Below are positions 54,839-63,743 of a stretch of DNA of 64,000 bases, piece by piece. This DNA is from Bacteroidales bacterium (GTDB lineage: Bacteria; Bacteroidota; Bacteroidia; Bacteroidales; VadinHA17). The stretch covers positions 1 to 64,000 of the forward strand of contig WXFD01000026.1 of NCBI GenBank assembly GCA_009877105.1, given 5' to 3'. The number at the start of each line of letters is the position of its first letter. Positions within the stretch are counted from its first letter, which is position 1. The position numbers and the translations under genes are program-made. Under the pieces are notes generated by a model. The model had not been told where the DNA came from. It worked only from the letters and a program-made list of their open reading frames with translations, and did no database searches.

Positions 54839-55576
54839 TTACCTGTCATCGCACTCAAGCCAGGAAGTTTTTTTGGCGATAATCCTGAGAACGAGCCATA
54901 TTAGGCCGGCAGCGATGGAAATAAATAACCACATTGGCGTAACCTGTACCCTTGACGAAATGAAATAATTCCTGAAAATGTCAAGGATCAGGAAAATAAT
55001 AAATATATTGACGAAACTGTGATACTCCCGCCTGAGAACAGATCTGAATGAAAATGCCATCAAGGGTTTCCTGAATTTCCTGAAACACGGGATAACAGCT
55101 TTCACATTTTCGGACCATTTGTCATATTCTTCCCCGAATTTACGCCTGAGGAACTGTTCTTCGGCAAACATTATTCTTTCATAATAAAGCCAGTAAACAA
55201 GCAGGAAGAAAAGAATGAAAACAGGATTTCTCACAAAAAGAACCGGCCCCAGCCACATAAAGTAATTGCCGGTGTAAAGGGGATGCCTTATCACCGAATA
55301 AATTCCCGTGGTGTTAAGTTCGTCGGCTATCTGACCCGCAGAAGTATTTCGTCCTGAAGTGTTTCTCGGGGCAAAACCGACGGTATAAACCCGTAGTGCC
55401 TCACCGAACAGACTTACACCCAGAAAGATCAGTTCCTTAACCGGATTGAAGAGAATTGCCTGACGATTCGTATGATATAAAACCACGATACCGGCGGCTA
55501 TCAGAATCAGGGGAAGCCAGCTTCTTCTTTTAAAGAGCCAGTTGCCGCTTTTTTCAAGTTCGTGGACAAGAGCCAT
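54839..55576 (-). CDS. ICMT/PEMT-like integral membrane methyltransferase
   Basis: A 245-residue membrane protein. The cofactor-binding C-terminal core is recognisable: IYSVIRHPLYTGNYFMWLG (about 92-110) and the EEQFLRRKFGEEYDKW segment (about 138-153), as in isoprenylcysteine carboxyl methyltransferase and phospholipid methyltransferase families. Several helices flank it. The substrate is probably a lipid or prenylated compound; it cannot be named. It is transcribed downstream of the envelope export operon but separated by about 40 bases. Confidence 0.85.
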   Translation of the reverse strand: MALVHELEKSGNWLFKRRSWLPLILIAAGIVVLYHTNRQAILFNPVKELIFLGVSLFGEALRVYTVGFAPRNTSGRNTSAGQIADELNTTGIYSVIRHPLYTGNYFMWLGPVLFVRNPVFILFFLLVYWLYYERIMFAEEQFLRRKFGEEYDKWSENVKAVIPCFRKFRKPLMAFSFRSVLRREYHSFVNIFIIFLILDIFRNYFISSRVQVTPMWLFISIAAGLIWLVLRIIAKKTSWLECDDR

Positions 55577-55619
55577 CGGATTCGTTCAGAAAATTTTATG
55601 GCTCAAAAGTATAAAAATT

Positions 55620-56774
55620 TCAGAAACTGTATTTGAACCTCAGAAATCCGAGGTTTATGATGTTCCTTACCCCGGCAAGGACGGCGTCGAAGTGCTGCCA
55701 GATCACCGAAAAATCTACATTCTCAGCCAGTGAATATTCGAGCGACGGACCTGCATAATATCCGTCGAGATCAGGGAACCACATTGAGGAAACAGTCAGG
55801 TTGAGCATCGGAGTGATTGCCCATGTGAACTGACCAAAAGCAGTAAACTCGGAAAATGCAAGATTCTTTGACGAAAGCTCACCTCCCAGGATGGAATAGA
55901 AATCAATGAAACCAAGAGGATTGTTGCTGTACATCAACTGAATAGCAGCTGATGAGTTATTCTTAAAGACCTTTTCCAGGCCCGAGGTGACAAGTATGGT
56001 TCCCCTGCTTTTGGGAAATTGCTCATACGGACTGAACCATGAACCCTCTCCCCTGAAAGACAGACTCCCGACAGAGCCAGACCAGCCGGCGCCCATAACC
56101 ACATCCTCGCTGTTTACCAGTCCCGCCAGAAACTGAAAATCATATCCGAATTTATTGAACCTGAACAATCCTGCAGCAGTCAGATCATATTCATTGTCGA
56201 GTTTAAACGCCAGTTCTGCCACGGAAGAGGATGACGGGTAATATTGCAGCCGTAGTGCGTCGCTCCCGGGTTTTTCCACGTAATCAAAATCAAAAAAGGA
56301 ATATGCGTTGAAAATATCGTTTGGATTCCAAACCAGGGTTTGCCCCCAGTTTATCCGCTGGCGCCCGAGGGTAACCTGGATTTTCCTGTAGTTATAGTCT
56401 ATCCACAGCCTGTCTATCCTGCTGTTAAGGTAGATTGACTGTTCCCTGAGTAAGTCCCATGACATATCCACAACACCCCGGTCCATTCCGATCAGATCGG
56501 TATAAGCTGTTCCGAGCATCGTCAGGTCGCCGGTAAACAGTCTGTTCCGGAATTCTGCGCCAATTGTAAGATGATCATTCAGGTATGCTTTGAAATTGAG
56601 CCTGTTATGAAGCAGATTCTCATTGGCAAAGGGCCCTGAAAGAGAATCGAAAATCACAGTCTGAAGGGTTGAAAAGTATCCTTTCAGTTCAATCTTCCTT
56701 TCCTTTTCCTGGGAAACAGACGGGAAGAATATAAACACTGCCAGGAGGCACAGTACTATTCTCTGATTTATCGA
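55620..56774 (-). CDS. Outer-membrane barrel of the LolA/FtsX-type export operon
   Basis: A 384-residue exported protein from the methionine at 56774, which starts a signal peptide (MSINQRIVLCLLAVF). The frame is open to 56825, but those residues overlap the ATPase gene. The mature part consists of alternating aromatic strands (LWIDYNYRKIQVTLGRQRIN, FNAYSFFDFDYVEKPG) ending in FLRFKYSF, a typical porin-like C-terminus. It resembles the barrel proteins encoded with LolA-like carriers and FtsX-type permeases. It begins eight bases after the ATPase stop. A conduit or anchor in the outer membrane is inferred. Confidence 0.8.
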   Translation of the reverse strand, partial: SINQRIVLCLLAVFIFFPSVSQEKERKIELKGYFSTLQTVIFDSLSGPFANENLLHNRLNFKAYLNDHLTIGAEFRNRLFTGDLTMLGTAYTDLIGMDRGVVDMSWDLLREQSIYLNSRIDRLWIDYNYRKIQVTLGRQRINWGQTLVWNPNDIFNAYSFFDFDYVEKPGSDALRLQYYPSSSSVAELAFKLDNEYDLTAAGLFRFNKFGYDFQFLAGLVNSEDVVMGAGWSGSVGSLSFRGEGSWFSPYEQFPKSRGTILVTSGLEKVFKNNSSAAIQLMYSNNPLGFIDFYSILGGELSSKNLAFSEFTAFGQFTWAITPMLNLTVSSMWFPDLDGYYAGPSLEYSLAENVDFSVIWQHFDAVLAGVRNIINLGFLRFKYSF

Positions 56775-56781
56775 CATAAAG

Positions 56782-57471
56782 TCATTGACATTGTTTTTCA
56801 TCCGAGACGATTTTTCCGTCTTCAAGAATAATGATTCTCCGTGCCATTTTCACCACTCTCGGGTCATGAGTTGAAAAAATAAATGTAACATTCTCTTCAC
56901 GGTTGAGGTTTACCATTATTTCAAGGAGTGTAGCTGCTGATTTTGAATCGAGGTTTGCCGTAGGTTCATCAGCAAGAACGAATTTTGGTTTTGATGCCAG
57001 TGCCCTGGCTACTGCCACCCTTTGCTGCTCTCCGCCCGACAGCCTGGCAGGCCGGCTGTTCAGCCTGTCGCCCAGACCCACCGCGTTCAGCAGCTCAATC
57101 GTACGAAGATTCCTTTTATTCTCCGGCCATTTCTGGAGCACCATTATAAGTTCAACATTTTCCCTGGCAGTAAGTACGGGAATGAGATTAAACGACTGAA
57201 ATACAAAACCAATATTGTGGAGCCTGAAATCAATGAGTTGAGATGGCTTAAGCTCCGACAGAATGGTGCCGCCTACTATTATTTCACCCGAGCTGGGCAT
57301 ATCGAGCCCTCCGATAAGATTCAGCAGGGTGGTCTTGCCGGATCCTGAAGGCCCGACAATGGCAGCAAATTCGGCCTCTTCAAAGTCAAGAGTCACATTA
57401 TTCACCGCATGAACTTTAATTTCCGATGAATTGTATATTTTATTCACGTTTTTAAGTTCAAGTACTTTCAT
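56782..57471 (-). CDS. LolD/MacB-type ABC transporter ATPase
   Basis: A 229-residue ATPase: Walker A GPSGSGKTTLL (about 40-50), signature LSGGEQQRVAVARAL, Walker B FVLADEPTANLDS, and H-loop FIFSTHD. Its form (no membrane domain, type VII superfamily signature) fits LolD and FtsE/MacB-like ATPases that pair with FtsX-type permeases. It is the fourth gene of the operon and is followed by the barrel gene. Confidence 0.94.
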   Translation of the reverse strand: MKVLELKNVNKIYNSSEIKVHAVNNVTLDFEEAEFAAIVGPSGSGKTTLLNLIGGLDMPSSGEIIVGGTILSELKPSQLIDFRLHNIGFVFQSFNLIPVLTARENVELIMVLQKWPENKRNLRTIELLNAVGLGDRLNSRPARLSGGEQQRVAVARALASKPKFVLADEPTANLDSKSAATLLEIMVNLNREENVTFIFSTHDPRVVKMARRIIILEDGKIVSDEKQCQ

Positions 57472-57556
57472 GTTTCACTATTTTGAGCTTAAACAAATCG
57501 AAAAATGTTGCGCAATATTGATCCGGGAATCAATGAATCCGTCTGCCGGAAATATT

Positions 57557-58981
57557 TCATTCTGTTCTGAGGGCCTCAACCGGGTTCAGTTTCAGAGCCT
57601 TTCTCGCCGGCCATATTGAGGAGATTACTGCCGTGACCGTGACCATGATCACGGTAAAGACAATAAACGCGGGAGTAACAAACGGGTAAACCGTTGCAGC
57701 AAACCCTATTGCTTCAAATCCCTCACGCCAGCTGCCAAGATGGATTCCCGTTTTTCCAAGGACAGCGATAAGTGCCAGGCCCGCAACGGTCCCTGCCGCT
57801 GCCCCCACGAAGGTCAGGAAAATGGTCTCCAGCATGATCATTGTAAAGATCCTTCTGCGATTCATGCCAATCGCCATAAGCATGCCCAGCTCTTTTGTCC
57901 TTTCAAGCACTGCCATCAGCATGGTATTGATTATCCCGAATGCAAGGGCAAGCATTATTATCCCGATGAAAACCAGGTAATAAGCAAACATGAACTCGTT
58001 CATCAGAGCCGCTTCCGGAGCCAGCTCTTTCCAGGTCATGACTGAATTTCCTCCTGCAACGGCGTTCAGCGTGTTTTTTACCATGTCAGCATCATCAATG
58101 TCATTAAGCAAAATGGCAATTTCATGAACAGGAATCTCCCCGCTCCCGTATTGCCGGGCAAGCTCCGCGGCATTTACAAAGGCTGCTGACTGATCAAAGC
58201 CCGTATTGGCAGTCTTGAATACCCCGCACACCCTGAAAATTCCCTGAACCGGGTTCCCGTCAATATCGGAAATTGTGACCTGGACCCTGTTCCTGAGCCG
58301 GTAATTCAGCGCCTTTCCTGATATCAGAAAGCCATACCTGGCCGTCTCTTTCCCGGTCAGTAGCGGCATCAGACCCTCCCTGAAATCCTTTAATGACCGG
58401 AAGCGGACATTCCTAAGCTGATTGATTCTTTCAAGAACTGAAACCGGTATCTTTTCATGCCTTAATTCTTCCATTACGCTGTCAGTGAGGATATAATGCT
58501 TTAACCTGAGCAAATCAGCCGTTTTATCACTGATCAGGATCCCCGAAGGATTTCCGGAATCAATGTATCTGCCTCCGCCCGGAACAATCCTGTCGTGGAT
58601 TTCGGTCAGCAGTTTTTCCCTTTCGGGATCAATACCGAATAAGGTCAGACCCGTGTTTCCCCAGGGTGTATTAGCCATGGCAACGATCCTGGTCCTTTTT
58701 GCCCAGCTTCGGAGCTCTTTCAGGGAATCAATATGCAGAACAAGCCGGACAGGATTTATAACCGTAAGGTCAGTTTCCTCATTTCCGGGGTACTCACTGT
58801 TATGAATCTGTAAATGCGACACCTCGTTGTATATGGCATCGTGCAGGCGCTGCCTGCTCCAGCCTTCCACAAATCCTATAAGGAACATTCCGGAAATGAT
58901 TCCCAGGGTAACCGCGAAAATTACCACCAGGCTTCTTTTCTTGTTACGCCAGATATTCTTCCATGCGAGTGTCCATATCAT
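57557..58981 (-). CDS. FtsX-type ABC permease 2 (LolC/E-like)
   Basis: A 474-residue permease with one N-terminal helix (RSLVVIFAVTLGIISGMFLIG) preceded by the conserved AWKNIWRNKKR motif, a large periplasmic domain (about 45-330) and three C-terminal helices (about 335-465) containing ERTKELGMLMAIGM. This is the topology of LolC/LolE/MacB permeases. It starts 13 bases after the stop of a paralogue. Confidence 0.92.
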   Translation of the reverse strand: MIWTLAWKNIWRNKKRSLVVIFAVTLGIISGMFLIGFVEGWSRQRLHDAIYNEVSHLQIHNSEYPGNEETDLTVINPVRLVLHIDSLKELRSWAKRTRIVAMANTPWGNTGLTLFGIDPEREKLLTEIHDRIVPGGGRYIDSGNPSGILISDKTADLLRLKHYILTDSVMEELRHEKIPVSVLERINQLRNVRFRSLKDFREGLMPLLTGKETARYGFLISGKALNYRLRNRVQVTISDIDGNPVQGIFRVCGVFKTANTGFDQSAAFVNAAELARQYGSGEIPVHEIAILLNDIDDADMVKNTLNAVAGGNSVMTWKELAPEAALMNEFMFAYYLVFIGIIMLALAFGIINTMLMAVLERTKELGMLMAIGMNRRRIFTMIMLETIFLTFVGAAAGTVAGLALIAVLGKTGIHLGSWREGFEAIGFAATVYPFVTPAFIVFTVIMVTVTAVISSIWPARKALKLNPVEALRTE

Positions 58982-58994
58982 AGATGACGGCAGA

Positions 58995-60413
58995 TTAACT
59001 TTTCAATGCTTCTGTTTCCTTCAGTTTTCCGATTTTCCGCAACGGGTAAATGGCTGCAAGCAATATCATCAGGATAACGATCACAACCTGCCAGTAAAAG
59101 TATGATCCGACTGGCGCAGTGGGCATCATTGCATCATATCCCCAGTCTTCCATCATCTTCCCGAGATCCCCTTTAATTATCACCGGATTGTGGTTGAAGT
59201 AGGTTATCAACGGGGTGCCGGCAAGCAGGCCGGTTATCAGACCGATGATGCCAAGCATGACCATTTCAATTATAACAATCCTTTTCAGCTTCCCCTTCCG
59301 CATGCCTATTGCCACCAGTACACCAAATTCCCTCCTCCTTTCGGAAATCATCATCAGGACGGTCCCGAATATGCCGAAAAAAATGATAAAGTAAAGAATA
59401 AGCAGCATCAGCTTTCCGCTCTGGCTGTCGCCCCTCATCTGCTGATATAACACCTCGTTGAGTTCGTACCATGTTCTGGCTGATGTGTTCGTGTCAGGCA
59501 GAAGCGCGTTGATCTTATTCCTTGCTTTTGTTATGGTCCTGCCCGACCGGTCTTTAAGATTAATCACCAGGGAGGTTATTTTTCCATCTGCATCAAAGAG
59601 CTGCTGGGCAGCCGGTATTGTCATTATGACAAGCCGGCTGTCAAGCCCGGGGGAAGGTAATTTAATTATTCCCCTGACCGGGAAGATACCGGTTGCAGAA
59701 ACACCATGATATCCCTGTCCCATCAGGATTATTGAATCCCCGATCCCCGCCCTGAGAAATCCTGCAAGCTTGTCGGCAAGCAGTATTCCCTTGTCATCCG
59801 GGGACAAATAGCCGTTTTTAAATTCAGAATATTTAAGGATCTGCGAAAGACAATGATTTTTTTCCTCGTCGGTCAGCCCAAGTTCAAGCTCGATCCTGGC
59901 AGCCGATGAATAGGATCTTCCAATGTTCTTTTCCACTTTCTCCAGGACCTTTTCAGGTAACTCTCCGGTTCTCATGCCTTCCACAGCTTCTCCGGTTATC
60001 CTGTATCTGACAAGCTTTGCTTCAGGATCGGAAAAATGCTTTTCCCTTGCGGGATCGATACCGATCACTGCCACCCCTTTTGTCTGTGGTCCGTTGGAGG
60101 CAAGGGTAAATGACTCAATATGAGGAGTGACGGAAACAACCTTTTCAATGGCGGAAATCGCTGAAATCAATGAATCATTGTAGGCGAAGGAATTATCGAT
60201 CAACGGATCATCGTGGTATTTGATATGCTGAACCTGGAGATGCCCCGTAAACGATTGTATGATATTATTTATCATGTGATCGTAGGAACCAAGCTGAAGC
60301 GATCGGGTTATAACAGTAAAGAACACTGCAAAAAATACAGATGCCGCAGTAATAACCGTGCGGCGCCTGTTCCTCCAGAGATTTCTCCATGCCAGCCTGA
60401 ATTCCTCTTTCAT
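58995..60413 (-). CDS. FtsX-type ABC permease 1 (LolC/E-like)
   Basis: A 472-residue paralogue of the next gene with the same topology: AWRNLWRNRRR, then a helix ITAASVFFAVFFTVITRSL, a periplasmic domain, and three C-terminal helices with ERRREFGVLVAIGMRKG. Two non-identical permeases plus one ATPase imply a heterodimeric transporter. It begins 14 bases after the LolA-like gene. Confidence 0.92.
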   Translation of the reverse strand: MKEEFRLAWRNLWRNRRRTVITAASVFFAVFFTVITRSLQLGSYDHMINNIIQSFTGHLQVQHIKYHDDPLIDNSFAYNDSLISAISAIEKVVSVTPHIESFTLASNGPQTKGVAVIGIDPAREKHFSDPEAKLVRYRITGEAVEGMRTGELPEKVLEKVEKNIGRSYSSAARIELELGLTDEEKNHCLSQILKYSEFKNGYLSPDDKGILLADKLAGFLRAGIGDSIILMGQGYHGVSATGIFPVRGIIKLPSPGLDSRLVIMTIPAAQQLFDADGKITSLVINLKDRSGRTITKARNKINALLPDTNTSARTWYELNEVLYQQMRGDSQSGKLMLLILYFIIFFGIFGTVLMMISERRREFGVLVAIGMRKGKLKRIVIIEMVMLGIIGLITGLLAGTPLITYFNHNPVIIKGDLGKMMEDWGYDAMMPTAPVGSYFYWQVVIVILMILLAAIYPLRKIGKLKETEALKS

Positions 60414-60427
60414 ACCTGACCGTTCCG

Positions 60428-61192
60428 TTAGCGCACCCTTTTCATATTCTGCTGGGAAAAAAAACTTTCGCCTAGTGGTAAATTGAATTTAATATCACGA
60501 ATCACCAGAATGGTTTTGTTTCCCGGTTCTTCTGCAGGGACAAGTTCTATTCGGGTTGTTACGGTTCTTCCATCCATGATCCGGATATCAGATGCAGTTT
60601 CGGTTCTTACCAGGTAGCCGTCTTCATCATATAATTCAGCTTTCAGAACAAGAAAATCCTTCCTGTCAATCCATCTTGTCTGCCTGCCCCAAACTATTGA
60701 AGCGTCAGGCCTGGCCTTCATTGATATTTTGTAGCATAAACGGCCGTCGATTATTTCCTCCCCGGCAATCTCATGCAAGTAATCATTAACCAGTGATGAT
60801 TCCCGTAAAATGTCATCATTTGTATAATCCGAACCCATCCAGCCCTGCGACATCATTGAAAGAGGCAATTTTACGAGCCTGCTGATAGAAGGAATCCAGC
60901 TCCACATTTCTGAACCTCGTTTCAGGAAAGACTGTCCTGCTTCCTTCGGCGGAGCGGTCACCAGGGCAAGGGAGTAATCCCTTCCCATGCTCCAGGTCTT
61001 GATATCAATGGTCCTCTGCCATGACGGCCGTACAATTGTCATCGATATTATACTATAACTGCTTTTCTCGCCATTGAATTTTTCGTCGGCTTTCATGACG
61101 ATATCAGCTGCAGTCATGCCCTGGGAAAAGGCAGGATTCATAATAAATCCGTGAACAGTCAGCCAGATGATATTTTTTAAGATCAATCTCAT
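60428..61192 (-). CDS. LolA-like outer-membrane lipoprotein-sorting protein
   Basis: A 254-residue periplasmic protein with a signal peptide (IIWLTVHGFIMNPAFSQG) followed by TAADIVMKADEKFNGEKS and RIVKT-like strands of a LolA/LppX half-barrel (GSEMWSWIPSISRLVKLPLS, MMSQGWMGSDYTNDDIL). This is the subfamily annotated as outer membrane lipoprotein-sorting protein with the MGSDF-type motif. First gene of the five-gene envelope operon. It should carry a lipid or lipoprotein between the inner-membrane transporter and the barrel. Confidence 0.9.
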   Translation of the reverse strand: MRLILKNIIWLTVHGFIMNPAFSQGMTAADIVMKADEKFNGEKSSYSIISMTIVRPSWQRTIDIKTWSMGRDYSLALVTAPPKEAGQSFLKRGSEMWSWIPSISRLVKLPLSMMSQGWMGSDYTNDDILRESSLVNDYLHEIAGEEIIDGRLCYKISMKARPDASIVWGRQTRWIDRKDFLVLKAELYDEDGYLVRTETASDIRIMDGRTVTTRIELVPAEEPGNKTILVIRDIKFNLPLGESFFSQQNMKRVR

Positions 61193-61472
61193 CCCTGGTC
61201 ATTTGGGAAATCCTGTTATCCTGTTAACTGCATCATCCGGGCCTGCCCTGGATAATACTGACAGATGTCCGGATGGAATCACACATGATCGAACGTCTGG
61301 TCAAAGTTAAGTCAGTATTTCAGAGAAGGAAAATTATTTCCTGGCTTTATGTTCAGCAGGGCACGACTCTGCAGTTTTCGGTGCATATAGGCAGACCGGT
61401 TACCTGGAATCCTGATTTCATTTGTAAAGGGGATAGTGATAAAAAAGGCTATCATCCTGCAATTAGTTTTTC
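61193..61472. other. Non-coding region between LolA-like gene and homospermidine synthase remnant
   Basis: About 280 bases with only short spurious frames. It presumably holds the promoter of the LolA-like operon on the minus strand. No hairpin or repeat stands out. Confidence 0.4.
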
Positions 61473-61739
61473 TCACTCCCCATGATACTGTCTGCTGCGG
61501 ATATTCTGCAGCTGCCAGGGACTTTGCACATCGAGCTTTTCAGGGAAGTATCTGCCGCGGCCTTGCGCCACCCTTCGCCCTGATTCGCAGGCAGAGAGAA
61601 CGGTCAAACGGCTGTATATTCCCCCAAGATGCCTGCCGATGACAGGCAGGAAGGCTTGCCCGATACTGCCGCATCCTATCATGCAAATATTGCCTTTAAA
61701 GGACAAGCCTGAATCCAGTTCATTTGGAAAAGCCTTCAT
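61473..61739 (-). pseudogene. Homospermidine synthase N-terminal remnant
   Basis: An 88-codon frame beginning MKAFPNELDSGLSFKGN and containing ICMIGCGSIGQAFLPVIGRH, which closely matches the NAD-binding start of homospermidine synthase/saccharopine dehydrogenase-like enzymes (GxGSIGQxxLPLIxRH). The following strand TVLSACESGRRVAQGRG also fits the second beta strand of that fold. The frame then loses family character and stops; the full enzyme has over 400 residues and no continuation is visible in other frames. It is best read as a truncated gene, though chance resemblance in this G+C-rich stretch is possible. Confidence 0.45.
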
Positions 61740-61811
61740 AATTAAACCGGGTAAAATGCCGGAAAAGGAAGTATCATGCCCCCTGCCTGCGTTTTATTCC
61801 TTAATCAATTC

Positions 61812-63293
61812 TTAATCCCTGATCTTTTGGGCTCCATAGCCTTCAAGGGCACCAAAAAGATCGGTAGCCTTATCGAACGGATATGAATTGGCGTACATGG
61901 AAACATAGTTTGTTTCGGTGCCGCGCTGGTTCATGCCCATCGCTGAGCGGAACAGGTTTTCGGAAGAGTTCGGATTGTAGGTTGACGATGAGGAACCCTC
62001 TATATTAAGAAATGCTTTCAGGTATGCTGCATCAATCGCCCTGCTCAGGATTTTTATTTCAGCTTCGCTCATTTCCCTGTTACCTTCGGCCTCGGCCAGC
62101 TGATCAACATCCTCAAACTGCCTTGCAAAAATGCGCATGAATTTTCCGCCGCCGGAAGGCAATGTCAGGTCGGCTTCAATATTGCCGAAGAACAGGTTGT
62201 TATTTGCAGAGGTTTTCCGCTGGGCCTCCCTGTTTTTGTCAGAATCGATACGGGTCCGGTCGAGGGCAGAAAAATCGCTGCATCCTATAATGTTGTTGTT
62301 GACATTCGCATTGATACCGGTCATGTAACGGAATCCGTAGCCCATATCCTTGTCTCCCGGCACCCAGTCGCGGCGCCATGTGAAAAGGACAGTGTTGTGG
62401 TGGAAATCGAGAACAGCCTCCCCGGGAGTATTGTTCATGCTGTATATTTCGCATGCCGCCATTCGGCTTGCAAGGAATATATTGTTGTAAATTTCAAAGT
62501 GCCCGCCAATGTTTCCTACCTGTATACCAAAATGGCTGCCGTTGAGGAAGACACAGTTACGCACAATGAGATCGCCTTTGACATAGCCATGGATAAGCTG
62601 GTTCGAAACTGTGCTTGGCCCGCGCATTGACGGTTGGCCGATCTGTTTTCCGGGAGGGTTGAGATGACCGGTTTCAACACCCTCGGGAGCCTTGAATCTT
62701 GCATCATTTGCATTGAGCCCGACATAACGGTTCATCTGTCCCTTGTCAAGGATGAATCCGTCGATTAGCACCCTGCCTTTGGGATTGGTTCGTATATCAA
62801 TATCGATCAGTCCGAAGTTTGCGTTTGTTCCGCCTGCCTCCGGCCCTGGTTGTATGGTTGTACGATACCTGACGGGATCGCGCTCCGAAAAATCTTCAGA
62901 ATACCCGCCCACCAGCGAAATATATTTTTTAATTGAGATGTAGCCTGCATCGAGCTTGCCAAGATAATTGCCCTGTGTTACACAAATAACAGCACCGTCG
63001 GGAGCTTCATCGATGGCCTTCTGAATATCTTTAAATGGTTTTTCCCTGCTGCCATCGTTGCGGTTGCTTCCTGTTGAAGAAACATACAATGTCTTGCTGG
63101 GTCCGGATGTGGCAGTTGAAGTACCGGCCTGGCTTGCGCCGCCTGATGCCGGTGCTTCGGCAGGCTTTTTCTCGTTACTGAGCTGCCCGGCCTGCTTTTT
63201 GATCTGGGTACCCGTCTTTTTTAAATCAAGCTGCGCCATGACAGTAAGAGTGGAAATGGCAAGAACCAACAGAAACATCAGATTTTTTTTCAT
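61812..63293 (-). CDS. Secreted DUF1565 right-handed beta-helix protein
   Basis: A 493-residue exported protein: signal peptide (MFLLVLAISTLTVMAQ), an Ala/Ser/Thr/Gly-rich linker (about 45-68), then a DUF1565 start (TLYVSSTGSNRNDGSREKPF) and a parallel beta-helix (about 68-365) with DGAVICVTQGNYLG, LIDGFILDKG, VRNCVFLNGS, FEIYNNIFLAS and ANVNNNIIGCS coils. The C-terminal 120 residues are helical. Such folds occur in polysaccharide lyases and surface adhesins; no lyase residues can be assigned. It is transcribed downstream of the SusD gene but separated from it by a terminator. Confidence 0.85.
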   Translation of the reverse strand: MKKNLMFLLVLAISTLTVMAQLDLKKTGTQIKKQAGQLSNEKKPAEAPASGGASQAGTSTATSGPSKTLYVSSTGSNRNDGSREKPFKDIQKAIDEAPDGAVICVTQGNYLGKLDAGYISIKKYISLVGGYSEDFSERDPVRYRTTIQPGPEAGGTNANFGLIDIDIRTNPKGRVLIDGFILDKGQMNRYVGLNANDARFKAPEGVETGHLNPPGKQIGQPSMRGPSTVSNQLIHGYVKGDLIVRNCVFLNGSHFGIQVGNIGGHFEIYNNIFLASRMAACEIYSMNNTPGEAVLDFHHNTVLFTWRRDWVPGDKDMGYGFRYMTGINANVNNNIIGCSDFSALDRTRIDSDKNREAQRKTSANNNLFFGNIEADLTLPSGGGKFMRIFARQFEDVDQLAEAEGNREMSEAEIKILSRAIDAAYLKAFLNIEGSSSSTYNPNSSENLFRSAMGMNQRGTETNYVSMYANSYPFDKATDLFGALEGYGAQKIRD

Positions 63294-63674
63294 GATAACT
63301 ACTTTATTCAGGTTAATACTAGGGTGATATCTTTATGGTTACTGGTATCTTACCAGGATAGGTCAGCCGGCCTGCAAACGACAGGAAATATTTATACAAT
63401 CCTTGCACTAAACGGATTTTGTTAAATCCGGCTTAAAAACATTGTTTCCCCGTTTTTTGGCAACAGATATTTTTGCCGGGATATTTTAAAAATCACACTT
63501 CATCAGCAAAAATATCATTTATTCTGACATAAAAAAATGATCAGGGAGGTGTTTTACTTGCCACGAAAAAGGATACAAAGGGACTTATGTCCGGAAATGT
63601 TGGATGCCAGGAGAACAAATCCGGATTCCGGATCCTGATATGCGGAGGCGAAGGGAAAAAGATGGGCTTTGATC
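63294..63674. other. Intergenic region upstream of the beta-helix gene
   Basis: About 380 A+T-rich bases without a credible gene. It includes a small inverted repeat (CTGGTA-TCT-TACCAG) within the first 70 bases before the beta-helix gene and presumably its promoter; no clear TAnnTTTG/TTTG pair was found. Confidence 0.4.
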
Positions 63675-63706
63675 AAAAAAGAAAGGGTATCGTTTAAGCG
63701 ATACCC
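63675..63706 (-). terminator. Intrinsic terminator of the SusD operon
   Basis: On the minus strand GGGTATCG and CGATACCC form a perfect eight-base-pair stem with a six-base loop, followed by TTTCTTTTTT. It lies 37 bases after the SusD stop codon. This is a textbook rho-independent terminator and separates the SusD gene from the beta-helix gene. Confidence 0.88.
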
Positions 63707-63743
63707 TCCCTGAATTATAGCGGATTAACTAAAATCCTGGAAG

